From Parasporobacterium sp. (GTDB lineage Bacteria > Bacillota > Clostridia > Lachnospirales > Lachnospiraceae): DNA of 45,003 nucleotides. The stretch lies in assembly GCA_021443845.1 (NCBI GenBank), contig JABUTA010000003.1, forward strand, positions 23,887 to 68,889, written 5' to 3'. The notes beneath the pieces were generated by a model. The model searched no databases. It saw only the letters and a list, made by a program, of their open reading frames with translations, and was not told the origin of the DNA. Of this stretch, positions 27,378 to 35,953 are shown piece by piece; within the stretch, counting starts at the first letter, position 1, and each line of letters begins with the position of its first letter. Position numbers and translations under genes: made by a program.

Positions 27378-28375
27378 TATATTTTCCCCCCATGCTCCGC
27401 TGCCGGTTCAACACTTCCGAAGTGTTCTGTCCGGCTGTCCTGTCCCGTAAGATGGAGAAAGGTATTTTCAAGGGAAGTTTCCTTAAGGCTCATTTGCAGC
27501 AGCGGAATCCCTGCAGCTGCAAATGTCCTGAACACTTCTTCTCTTATATCCCTATCGCCATTACCTTTTAAAAGGTATTTTACGGTTCCTTCCTCCGGAT
27601 CCGGCAGCTGTGAAAACACTGATATGCATGAAAGGTTTTCCAGCACCTTTTCCGTTTCACTGTTTCCGGATCTGACACTTATAGTCAGCTCTCCGAGATT
27701 TACCGCCGCCCCGGTGAGCTGTTCAGGAGTGCCGTCTGCTGCTATCTTTCCGTCATGGATCACTATTATCCGGCTGCAGATTGACTGTATTTCTGACAGG
27801 ATGTGGGAGGAAACTATCACCGTGCTTTCTTTTCCGGAATCTCTTATAAGCTGACGTATCTCGATTATCTGGGAAGGATCCAGACCTACTGTAGGCTCAT
27901 CAAGTATCAGCACCCTGGGATTTCCTATAAGTGCCTGGGCAAATCCTACCCTCTGCTTATATCCCTTCGACAGGTTTCTGATCATTCTCCCGGATATTTC
28001 TCCGATGCCCACTTTTCTGCAGACATTTTCTATATGCTGCTTTCTTTCCTTCCTGTTTTTTGTGAAGCCCTTCAGATCGCACACAAAATTCAGATATTCG
28101 TCTATCTTCATATCCGAATAATAGGAAAATACTTCAGGCAGATACCCTATCAGCTTTTTAGCCTTATCAGGCTCCTTCACAAGATCAAAGCCGTCAACTG
28201 CAACGGTCCCTTCCGTAGGTGCCAGATAGCCTGTGATACAGTTCATGGTGGTACTTTTTCCGGCTCCGTTAAGCCCTAAAAGTCCCACTATTTCCCCGCT
28301 CTCTACGGTGAAATCAAGACCGTTTATCGCCGTCTTGTCTCCGTATTTTTTTACAAGATTTCTTACTTCTAACAA
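27377..28375 (-). CDS. ABC transporter ATP-binding protein (GldA-like)
   Basis: GLNGAGKSTTMNCITGYLAPTEGTV Walker A; NLSKGYKQRVGFAQALIGNPRVLILDEPTVGLDPSQ. Confidence 0.93.
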   Translation of the reverse strand: MLEVRNLVKKYGDKTAINGLDFTVESGEIVGLLGLNGAGKSTTMNCITGYLAPTEGTVAVDGFDLVKEPDKAKKLIGYLPEVFSYYSDMKIDEYLNFVCDLKGFTKNRKERKQHIENVCRKVGIGEISGRMIRNLSKGYKQRVGFAQALIGNPRVLILDEPTVGLDPSQIIEIRQLIRDSGKESTVIVSSHILSEIQSICSRIIVIHDGKIAADGTPEQLTGAAVNLGELTISVRSGNSETEKVLENLSCISVFSQLPDPEEGTVKYLLKGNGDRDIREEVFRTFAAAGIPLLQMSLKETSLENTFLHLTGQDSRTEHFGSVEPAAEHGGKI

Positions 28376-28376
28376 C

Positions 28377-29279
28377 TTAAACTCCTGCTTTTTTCAGTAT
28401 TCCGTCCACAAAGCCCTTTGCTCTGTTGATATCTCCCTCATCAAGGTGCTCGATTATCAGCGGAATGTTAGGATGATCCTTTGCCAGGAGTTTTACATAC
28501 AGTTCATAGTTCAGATCCCCGAGACCTGCCGCAGGCAGTTCAATGCTTCCGGAGCCTCTGAATGAATGGGATGCATCTGCATCTATATCCGCATGCTTTT
28601 CACCTGTGTCCACCGCTTTTTTAATGTCCTTTGCATGGGCTATCTTCATGAAGGGAGAAAGCCTTGCGAAAATGTCCTCGAGGGTTCCGTCTATATCTTT
28701 GAAATGCTCTTCGTCAAAATAGTTTGTAGGATCGCATAACAGCCCCAGGCCCTTTGTTCCCACTTCATCGAACATCCGCAGTACCTGGTCCACGCTGCCT
28801 ATAACATTGTTGACATAGTTTTCCACAATAAAGGTTGCCCCGTTGTCATAGGCATATGCCGCAATATCCTTTATTATTTTTATGGTGTCATCAAATACTG
28901 CCGGATCCGCATTCTTCTCGTGCCATACCCAGTCACTTTCAAGATTGTAGGTGCCTGTCTCACTTGCCACATATGGGCATCCCAGATCCCTTGCATACCT
29001 GATCATCATCTTCAGGTATTCAATATTCTCCTTACGTTTAACCGGGTCCGGATGGATGAAATTGGTATATGCCGATACTGCAATGACCGGCAGATTGGCA
29101 TCCCTGAACTTATCCCTTATCATATGGGCCTTTTCCGGTGTGAGCTTTTCCTTTGCCGCATCAAGGTCCTTGAAGGAAACATCCAGCTGAACACAGCTGA
29201 AATCCGATGCCTTGATGCGTTTTATGGTTTCATCAATACCGTATGGATAGTAACCTGTAAAAATTCCGGTGCTTATCAT
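28377..29279 (-). CDS. Sugar phosphate isomerase/epimerase (xylose-isomerase-like TIM barrel)
   Basis: Ends in ...LPAAGLGDLNYELYVKLLAKDHPNIPLIIEHLDEGDI; GATFIVENYVNNVIGSVDQVLRMFDEVGTKGLGLLCDPTNYF. Confidence 0.85.
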   Translation of the reverse strand: MISTGIFTGYYPYGIDETIKRIKASDFSCVQLDVSFKDLDAAKEKLTPEKAHMIRDKFRDANLPVIAVSAYTNFIHPDPVKRKENIEYLKMMIRYARDLGCPYVASETGTYNLESDWVWHEKNADPAVFDDTIKIIKDIAAYAYDNGATFIVENYVNNVIGSVDQVLRMFDEVGTKGLGLLCDPTNYFDEEHFKDIDGTLEDIFARLSPFMKIAHAKDIKKAVDTGEKHADIDADASHSFRGSGSIELPAAGLGDLNYELYVKLLAKDHPNIPLIIEHLDEGDINRAKGFVDGILKKAGV

Positions 29280-29487
29280 AAATATCTCCTCCTGTTTCGC
29301 TCTGTAAATCCGGACCCGTCCTTGTTTCTGCCGCTGCTTTAATTGTCATACCGACCAGTACTATTGCAAGATCGTCTGACTGCCTCCTGGGCAGGCATGC
29401 TTCCTTTATTCTGTTTGCAGCAGCCTGAGTTTATCTGTCCGCTGCCTGGACCGGCATGTTTCTTTTCTTATATCAGTCGGCACTGTC

Positions 29488-30603
29488 TCAGCCCTTTAAT
29501 ATTTCCTCAAGATATACGGTTCTTCTTTCCCTTATTGATTTATAACATGCCTCAACACATGCTATCGTTATAATATTATCTGCTGCCGAGATTTCCGGCT
29601 CTGTGTCCGTATCGATGGCGGTCATCAGGCCGGCCATAGTACCCTCAAATGCATCCGGGAACCATACCTTATCCCACTGCGGTTCTATCCACATATGAGG
29701 ATAGTTCTTTGATGTAAACCTTAAAGTGCTGGGCACAGGTTCCGGATAGTACGGCCAGCCGATAGTGCCCTCTGCCATTCCTTCCGTACCTTCCACTCTC
29801 CACTTAATATATATGTCCTTTTCACAGGGTTCTTCAGGCCAGGCCCATACATCATCAAGGCTTGTTGCCATAATACCATTTTTATACTGATAAGTGTATT
29901 GTGTAATTCCGTCCACATGGGAGAATTTTGATCTGGGGTCTGTCCTGCATACACAGGTGATGCTCTCCGGGTCTCCTAAAAGATATCTGAATATATCCAC
30001 ATGATGAATGCCCATTCCGAATATTTCCAGCTTGTCATATTCCGTAAGGAATGTCTGCCAGTGAGGTATGGCTCTCATCTCTATTGTTGCCAGAACAACT
30101 TCTCCCAGTTCATTCATATCCAGCAGCTTTTTCAGGGCTCTCATGGACTGGTCATAACGCATATTTGAGTTGACGGCTATTTTTTTGCCGTATTTTTCTC
30201 CCAGGGCTGCTATTTCCCGGGCACCTGCAATGTCCATGGCCAGAGGTTTCTGGCACAGAATACCTTTCAGATTGCCGTTCTTTACTGCCTCCCTTACGAT
30301 CTCAGGCTGCTGATCCGGCGGGTAGGCTATGTCTATAATGTCCAGTGACTCATCCTTTACCAGCTCCTGCCATGTCCCGTATACTCTGGAAATTCCATGG
30401 CGCCCGGCAGCCTCTGCCGCATGTCCTTCAGTTCTGGATGCAATGGCCACAGGGTTGAATCCTGCGTTTCTGTATGCAACCAGGTGGCAGTCCTTCATAA
30501 TAAACCCTGATCCGATACACCCGATCCTGTAATCTGTCTTCTGCGGCTTCACCGGCAGAACAGCCTCCTCAAGAATCCTTTTGATCTCATCTGCATTGTA
30601 CAT
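29488..30603 (-). CDS. Gfo/Idh/MocA family oxidoreductase (second paralogue)
   Basis: YRIGCIGSGFIMKDCHLVAYRNAGFNPVAIASRTEGHAAEAAGRHG...GILCQKPLAMDIAGAREIAALGEKYGKKIAVNSNMRYD. Confidence 0.9.
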   Translation of the reverse strand: MYNADEIKRILEEAVLPVKPQKTDYRIGCIGSGFIMKDCHLVAYRNAGFNPVAIASRTEGHAAEAAGRHGISRVYGTWQELVKDESLDIIDIAYPPDQQPEIVREAVKNGNLKGILCQKPLAMDIAGAREIAALGEKYGKKIAVNSNMRYDQSMRALKKLLDMNELGEVVLATIEMRAIPHWQTFLTEYDKLEIFGMGIHHVDIFRYLLGDPESITCVCRTDPRSKFSHVDGITQYTYQYKNGIMATSLDDVWAWPEEPCEKDIYIKWRVEGTEGMAEGTIGWPYYPEPVPSTLRFTSKNYPHMWIEPQWDKVWFPDAFEGTMAGLMTAIDTDTEPEISAADNIITIACVEACYKSIRERRTVYLEEILKG

Positions 30604-30620
30604 GACAAACCTCCCATCTT

Positions 30621-30773
30621 ATAGTTTTCAGTTCAAACTTCCCATACCTTCTGTGCATTCTTCACGATAACTCACCCTCATAGTGATAGAAATTTCCAAG
30701 TCCGTTGCTTAACCAGTCTGCCGATGATTGCCCACCCCCCACAGTGATGGGAATTTCCCGAGCTGAAAATTAT
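30621..30773. repeat. MITE-like/structured intergenic element with imperfect terminal inverted repeats
   Basis: Left arm atagttttcagttcaaacttccc (30621-30643); right arm reverse complement ataattttcagctcgggaaattccc (30773-30749); internal degenerate tandem segments gaaattcccatcactgtgggg / gaaatttctatcactatgaggg on the minus strand. Confidence 0.45.
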
Positions 30774-30913
30774 CCCGAGATATGGGGAGTTCTGGCAAAT
30801 GCATCCGGCAGTTACTGATATTGATTGTTTTAAGTTAAAGTATCATATATACTGAAAATGTACAAACGTATATACAGAATCATGCTGTAAAATACGGCAG
30901 GAGGCATTTTATC

Positions 30914-31780
30914 ATGTTTAAGATAGGAACTTTAGCTGACTGGTTCGGTGTCGGCATTATCGAAGGAATAAAAGAATCTGAAAAGTGCGGTGCCACAGGT
31001 GTACAGCTCTATGCAGCAGGTGAATTTGACCCCCGGACATGCTCTGAGGAATTCATCTGTAAAGTCAGGGACACTGCAGCTGAACATAACCAGCAGATCG
31101 TTGCCCTGTGCTGTGAACTGGGAGGATATGGTCTGGAAAAAGCCGAAGACAATCCGGAAAGGATCAGCTATCTGAAAAAATGCGCCGAAATGGCTATGAA
31201 GCTGGACTGCAGCATCCTCACAACCCATGCAGGAGTGATTCCTGAGGACACTGATGATCCGGTTTACCAGGACATGGTGAAAGCCGGCAGGGAAATCGGG
31301 TCTTTTCTGGCTCCCCTGGGACTGACCCTTGCCATAGAAACCGGTCCCGACAGCGCTTCTGCCCTGCGCCGCTATATTGATGACTGCGGCGAAGGCATCG
31401 GCGTCAACTTCGATCCTGCCAACTTTGTAATGGTAGGAGCTGATGACGAACTGAATGCTGTCCGTATACTGGCGGACAAGATAGTCCATACCCATGCAAA
31501 GGACGGAATAAACAATGTTAAAGTTGCTCCCGCTGATTTCTACCATAAATTTGCAGAGGGGGATCTTGATTGGCTTCAGAGCACCAACATCTGCACCGAG
31601 GCTCCCCTTGGAAAAGGAAGTGTACGCTGGGATGAATATCTTGCACTTCTTAATGAAACCGGATATGCCGGCTACCTTACCATTGAGCATGAAATAAAGG
31701 ACGGTGCTTCCGAAATATATGAAGCAGTGGAATTTCTGAAGGATAAATGCAGTAAACTGTTCGGGAAGCAGCAGACATAA
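30914..31780 (+). CDS. Sugar phosphate isomerase/epimerase (TIM barrel)
   Basis: MFKIGTLADWFGVGIIEGIKESEKCGATGVQLYAAGEF; LAIETGPDSASALRRYIDDCG; VHTHAKDGI; GYLTIEHEI. Confidence 0.88.
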   Translation: MFKIGTLADWFGVGIIEGIKESEKCGATGVQLYAAGEFDPRTCSEEFICKVRDTAAEHNQQIVALCCELGGYGLEKAEDNPERISYLKKCAEMAMKLDCSILTTHAGVIPEDTDDPVYQDMVKAGREIGSFLAPLGLTLAIETGPDSASALRRYIDDCGEGIGVNFDPANFVMVGADDELNAVRILADKIVHTHAKDGINNVKVAPADFYHKFAEGDLDWLQSTNICTEAPLGKGSVRWDEYLALLNETGYAGYLTIEHEIKDGASEIYEAVEFLKDKCSKLFGKQQT

Positions 31781-31906
31781 TAAATACATCTGCCTGTTGA
31801 CGAAGGAATCCTGAAGCAGCGCAAAAAGTCCAAATCATACGGTTTAAATGAAAATCCGTCAGGAATGCGAAGCCTGTCGGGTTAAATAAGGCAAAGGAGA
31901 AAAAAT

Positions 31907-33013
31907 ATGAATTTTGAAAAAAGCAGATATGACTCCTTGGTTAGACTATTTGAAGACTGGTGGAACAAAGACCTTGACCGACCGATAATCCAGGTTACCC
32001 TGGAAAATTCCTCCGGTGAAGGGGGAGATTTTTTCGCATCCAATTACAGAAAAGTGATCCTGGATGCCATGTATGATTTTGACCTTCCCGTATCGGAAGT
32101 ACCGAAGATCATCGATAAAGCATATGACTGCGTGGAATATTACGGAGATGCCATCCCTGTTTTCTACATGCGTCCAACAGGTATTTTAGGCGGCTTCCTG
32201 GGACAGACCTACGGCATAGACCACAAGCAGGGAACCGTCTGGTTCAATAAGATGTGTCCTGAGCTTTCGCAGCTGAAGGACATTCAGCTGCAGCCCGACA
32301 ACCCGCTGCTGGTCAGAGCGCTGGAGATCACAAAATCAGTTCAGGAGTATTTTCAGGGACGGATTGCTGTAGGACTTCCCGACTTCGGCGGAGTCATGGA
32401 TATAGTATCCTCCATAAGAGATGCCAATCCTCTGCTTATGGAACTCTGCCTTGAGCCTGATGATGTCACTGATGCCTGTATGAATATCCACGAGCAGTTC
32501 AAAAAGGCTTATGGCATGTTCATGGATGTCATTGACGAAAACAGCATCCCGGGGTATACATGCTGGGCCACCATGCTTTCCAAAAAGCCCTACTTTGTTC
32601 TTCAGAATGATTTTTCGGCCATGATCAGTACGGATATGTACGATGAATTCTATCTTCCTATTCTTCAGGAGGAATGCCGGCTCATCCCCAGAACCATCTA
32701 TCATCTGGACGGTCCCGGTGCTGTGAGACATCTTGATTCCATACTGACTGTTCCCGAGCTTGACGGCGTCCAGTGGATAAATGGTGCCGGGGCACCAGGA
32801 CTGGACAAATGGCCTGATATTTATAAAAAAATCCATGCCGCCGGCAAGCTGTGCCAGGTATTCATAAACGGAAGTTCGGAGCTTTCCTATATCGATTATA
32901 TAGTTGATCTTTTAGGAACCGCAAAAGGCCTGTGCTTTATATGTTCAGGTCAGTCCCATGAGAAAGATGCTTTCGATAAATACCTGCAGAAGTATGGTGC
33001 CTGGAAACTGTAA
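31907..33013 (+). CDS. Uroporphyrinogen decarboxylase (URO-D) superfamily protein
   Basis: TIM-barrel-like; ...RTIYHLDGPGAVRHLDSILTVPELDGVQWINGAGAPGLDKWPDIYKKIHAAGKLCQVFI pattern of UroD-like proteins in sugar clusters. Confidence 0.72.
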   Translation: MNFEKSRYDSLVRLFEDWWNKDLDRPIIQVTLENSSGEGGDFFASNYRKVILDAMYDFDLPVSEVPKIIDKAYDCVEYYGDAIPVFYMRPTGILGGFLGQTYGIDHKQGTVWFNKMCPELSQLKDIQLQPDNPLLVRALEITKSVQEYFQGRIAVGLPDFGGVMDIVSSIRDANPLLMELCLEPDDVTDACMNIHEQFKKAYGMFMDVIDENSIPGYTCWATMLSKKPYFVLQNDFSAMISTDMYDEFYLPILQEECRLIPRTIYHLDGPGAVRHLDSILTVPELDGVQWINGAGAPGLDKWPDIYKKIHAAGKLCQVFINGSSELSYIDYIVDLLGTAKGLCFICSGQSHEKDAFDKYLQKYGAWKL

Positions 33014-33015
33014 GA

Positions 33016-33088
33016 TAACCAGAACTTCCCAAACCTCAGGATAATTTTCAGTTCGGGAGATTCCCACGCTGTAAGGGTTGAGTAGATA
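33016..33088 (+). repeat. Related copy of the 30.6-30.8 kb intergenic element, opposite orientation
   Basis: ccagaacttcccaaacctcaggataattttcagttcgggagattcccacgctgtaaggg aligns with the reverse complement of about 30737-30795 (ccagaactccccatatctcgggataattttcagctcgggaaattcccatcactgtggggg). Confidence 0.55.
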
Positions 33089-33127
33089 AAACCCGGTGAC
33101 GGCAGTGTCATAAAAAGGAGAAGAAAT

Positions 33128-34072
33128 ATGAAGTACAGAATAGGTGCAGATATAGGCGGTACCGGCATTAAGGTCGGTATAGTTGACGAAAACCATGCAA
33201 TAGTCAGAAGAACTTCTCTCAAAACCCCAGGGACCTTCGAAGAAAGCATGGAGGCCCTCAGAGATATGGTATCTGAACTGGCAGAACAGGTCGGCATAAA
33301 GGTTTCGGACCTTGCAAGTGTAGGTGTAGGTGCTCCCAGCACCGTGAATCCCAAAACCGGACGTCTGGTTTTTTCCAATAACACAAACTGGAAAGATGTT
33401 CCCATAATGGATGTGCTGAGGTCACTTTTCCCCATCCCGGTATATTTCGGCAATGACGCCGACTGTGCTGTCATAGGTGAAACTCTGGCAGGAGCAGCCA
33501 GAGGACGTAAACATGTATTGATGATAACTCTGGGCACGGGAGTCGGAGGCGGAATTATAATAGAGGGTAAGCTGTTCTGCGGCGGAGACCGACAGGGGGC
33601 TGAGATAGGTCATACTCCCCTGATTTATAACGGAAAGCAGTGCTCCTGCGGAATAAAGGGCTGTCTGGAAGCCTATGCTTCCGCAACAGCCCTTATAGAA
33701 CAGACTGCTGAAGCCATCAGTGCTCACCCGGAATCTGCCATGGCAGCCTGGGTAAAAGAGAACGGTGAAATTAACGGAAAAACTGCATTTGAATGTGCAA
33801 AGTCAGGTGATGAAACTGCCATAGCTGTCGTTGAGCAGTACACATCCTATGTTGCTGCCGGACTTGGAGGATTCATCAATACCTTCCGTCCCGATCTGAT
33901 CATTATCGGCGGCGGGGTTTCCCGGGCCGGGGATTATCTTCTGGACAAGATCAGGAGCCATCTGCCGGAATCAACATATGCTATTGACATACTGGGTGCT
34001 CCGGAGCTGAAAACAGCCATGCTGGGAAACGATGCCGGAATAATAGGGGCTGCATTTCTTGATCAGATGTAA
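33128..34072 (+). CDS. ROK family sugar kinase (glucokinase-like)
   Basis: IGADIGGTGIKVGIVDENH; NDADCAVIGETLAGAARGRKHVLMITLGTGVGGGIIIEGKL; GAEIGHTPLIYNGKQCSCGIKGCLEAYAS ROK signature. Confidence 0.95.
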   Translation: MKYRIGADIGGTGIKVGIVDENHAIVRRTSLKTPGTFEESMEALRDMVSELAEQVGIKVSDLASVGVGAPSTVNPKTGRLVFSNNTNWKDVPIMDVLRSLFPIPVYFGNDADCAVIGETLAGAARGRKHVLMITLGTGVGGGIIIEGKLFCGGDRQGAEIGHTPLIYNGKQCSCGIKGCLEAYASATALIEQTAEAISAHPESAMAAWVKENGEINGKTAFECAKSGDETAIAVVEQYTSYVAAGLGGFINTFRPDLIIIGGGVSRAGDYLLDKIRSHLPESTYAIDILGAPELKTAMLGNDAGIIGAAFLDQM

Positions 34073-34090
34073 CTATATCGTTTGTACCAG

Positions 34091-34126
34091 AAAGTGCTCA
34101 CAGGATCTTTCCTGTGAGCACTTTTT
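34091..34126. terminator. Bidirectional rho-independent terminator between convergent kinase and symporter genes
   Basis: aaagtgctcacagga-tctt-tcctgtgagcacttttttattttt, perfect 15-bp stem. Confidence 0.92.
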
Positions 34127-34154
34127 TATTTTTATCAGATATTTTAATGTCAGC

Positions 34155-35780
34155 TTATCGTCCTGCGGCTTTCTTCCCGACCTTTTCTTTCTGCAGTATT
34201 TCCCTGTCCACCAGCTTCATTTTGTCTGCTGACTGAAGGAGTTCTAACTGGAGCAGTGTCATTCCTACAGCAGTTACCACAAAGTCACTGATGACATCAA
34301 CTACAGCCACAATACCCACGGCTTCAAGTGGAATTCCCAGCTGAGAGAATACTATGGAGTAGCACACCAGTCCCCCTCCCGGAACAGGAGGCATTGCTAT
34401 GGACACTATTGTCACCACAATTACAGCTATTATAAGCCAGCTTATTGATATTCCCTGATTATAGTATTCCATAAAGAAATAGCATATACCCATGAAGCTT
34501 ACCACCATGCCGGGTTTATAAAGCACTATACCGATAGGAATACCGAAGCCGGCTATCTTTTTATTCATTCCCAGATCCTTAACGCAGGTATTCATATTTG
34601 TTCCGAATGCCGCTGAACTGGATGCGGTAGACAGCGCTACCAGAAATGTGGGCAGAAGCTTTCTGATCAGAGTGGGAACACTCACCTTCATTCTGACACT
34701 CACATAAATGACCGTAGCCAGGATAATAAGTATGCTTAATACCGAAGGCAGAAGGATAGGCTTCCATGTATGTATGATGGATTCATAGGATTTTGACCAG
34801 ATAAGCCTTACAATAATGAGGAATACAAAGAACGAAACCACACCGGCTACCAGTTCCATAAGATACTGTATAATACAATTGATCTGTTCTATAAGCACTG
34901 CAACCTGTCTTGTCTGCTGACCCAGGATTATCATTACTATTCCTGCAACAACTGCCAGCAGTATGACCTGAAGTGTGTTTCCGTCAATGAAGGGGCTGAA
35001 GACATTGCTCGGAATAATACCTAATATAAGATCAAGTATTGACTTGAACTCATTTCCTCCTGCAGATCCGGGAATAAACCGCAGTCTGAAGAACGGGAAC
35101 AGTATCAGAGCCGTTACCGCTGCTATCAGCAGCGACATAAAGAAAAACCGCAGCAGCATTTTCTTTCCTATCCGTCCTAATGTTTCCGCGTCTCCTATGC
35201 CGTATATACCCCATGCAACAGACAGGAATATCATTGGTCCTGCAACAGCAGACAGCATCCTGAGGAATGTCTCGTACAATGGTGTCAGAACACCGTCGTT
35301 CAGGCCATTGCGGGCGGCATCCGGCAGGAGCATCCCCGCAAATCCTGCAATAAGTGCCAGCACAACAGCTATTGCCAGAGTCTTCAGCGGATTGCTGCGT
35401 TTTTTCTTCAGCTTGTATGTTATCCGGTTCTCGCCTTTTTTGTATTCAAATGAGGGTCTGAGTCCCATACCCGCCATGATGTGTGAGGACATTTCACCGA
35501 ATTCCTCATCCGATTCATCTATCGGGTCATACTCCGGAGCCTTTACCGTCAGTGTGATAAAGGGTCTTCCCAACCTCTGTCCGGCTTCATAACTTATGGT
35601 TGTATCTTCACCGAACCTGTCCATCATGCGAAGGGCCATCTCCTCCACATTCAGCCTGATGCTTATGGCATTCTTCTTCTCTGTCTGAAGAGCTGTCAGA
35701 ACTGCTGTTGTTTCTTCGGAAATCCTGTCAACGGCAGCCGCATTTAACGGCGTTTCAAATTTTGTGCTTTTGATTTTCAT
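34155..35780 (-). CDS. Dicarboxylate/amino acid:cation symporter with about 125-aa soluble N-terminal extension
   Basis: C-terminal SDF domain (FGTNMNTCVKDLGMNKKIAGFGIPIG, MPPVPGGGLVCYSIVFSQLGIPLEAVGIVAVVDVISDFVVTAVG); N-terminal segment has no TM helix. Confidence 0.85.
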   Translation of the reverse strand: MKIKSTKFETPLNAAAVDRISEETTAVLTALQTEKKNAISIRLNVEEMALRMMDRFGEDTTISYEAGQRLGRPFITLTVKAPEYDPIDESDEEFGEMSSHIMAGMGLRPSFEYKKGENRITYKLKKKRSNPLKTLAIAVVLALIAGFAGMLLPDAARNGLNDGVLTPLYETFLRMLSAVAGPMIFLSVAWGIYGIGDAETLGRIGKKMLLRFFFMSLLIAAVTALILFPFFRLRFIPGSAGGNEFKSILDLILGIIPSNVFSPFIDGNTLQVILLAVVAGIVMIILGQQTRQVAVLIEQINCIIQYLMELVAGVVSFFVFLIIVRLIWSKSYESIIHTWKPILLPSVLSILIILATVIYVSVRMKVSVPTLIRKLLPTFLVALSTASSSAAFGTNMNTCVKDLGMNKKIAGFGIPIGIVLYKPGMVVSFMGICYFFMEYYNQGISISWLIIAVIVVTIVSIAMPPVPGGGLVCYSIVFSQLGIPLEAVGIVAVVDVISDFVVTAVGMTLLQLELLQSADKMKLVDREILQKEKVGKKAAGR

Positions 35781-35810
35781 AGTTTTCCCATCCTGTTTTC
35801 CCCGTATACC

Positions 35811-35828
35811 TGACGTCCGCCGACGTCA
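35811..35828. promoter_or_regulatory. Inverted repeat TGACGTC-cgcc-GACGTCA upstream of the symporter gene
   Basis: Perfect 7-bp arms, 31 bp upstream of the symporter start (minus strand). Confidence 0.45.
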
Positions 35829-35953
35829 ATGATTCTGTATCTTAGCACTTATACGGTTATTTTTCCACCACCAGATGCACCCCCGATGCATACTGATTTC
35901 CGGCAGTATGTAACTTTCAGAGCCGGCAGGATTTCAATAAAACCTGGATCATG

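Noticed and set aside
30932-31789. 285-aa minus-strand ORF opposite the isomerase
   Set aside because: Shadow of a well-supported + strand TIM-barrel protein; no family motif or RBS evidence.
31907-33013. Annotating the UroD-like gene as hemE
   Set aside because: Sugar-cluster context, no other heme genes and poor match to the HemE N-terminus; only superfamily membership is supportable.
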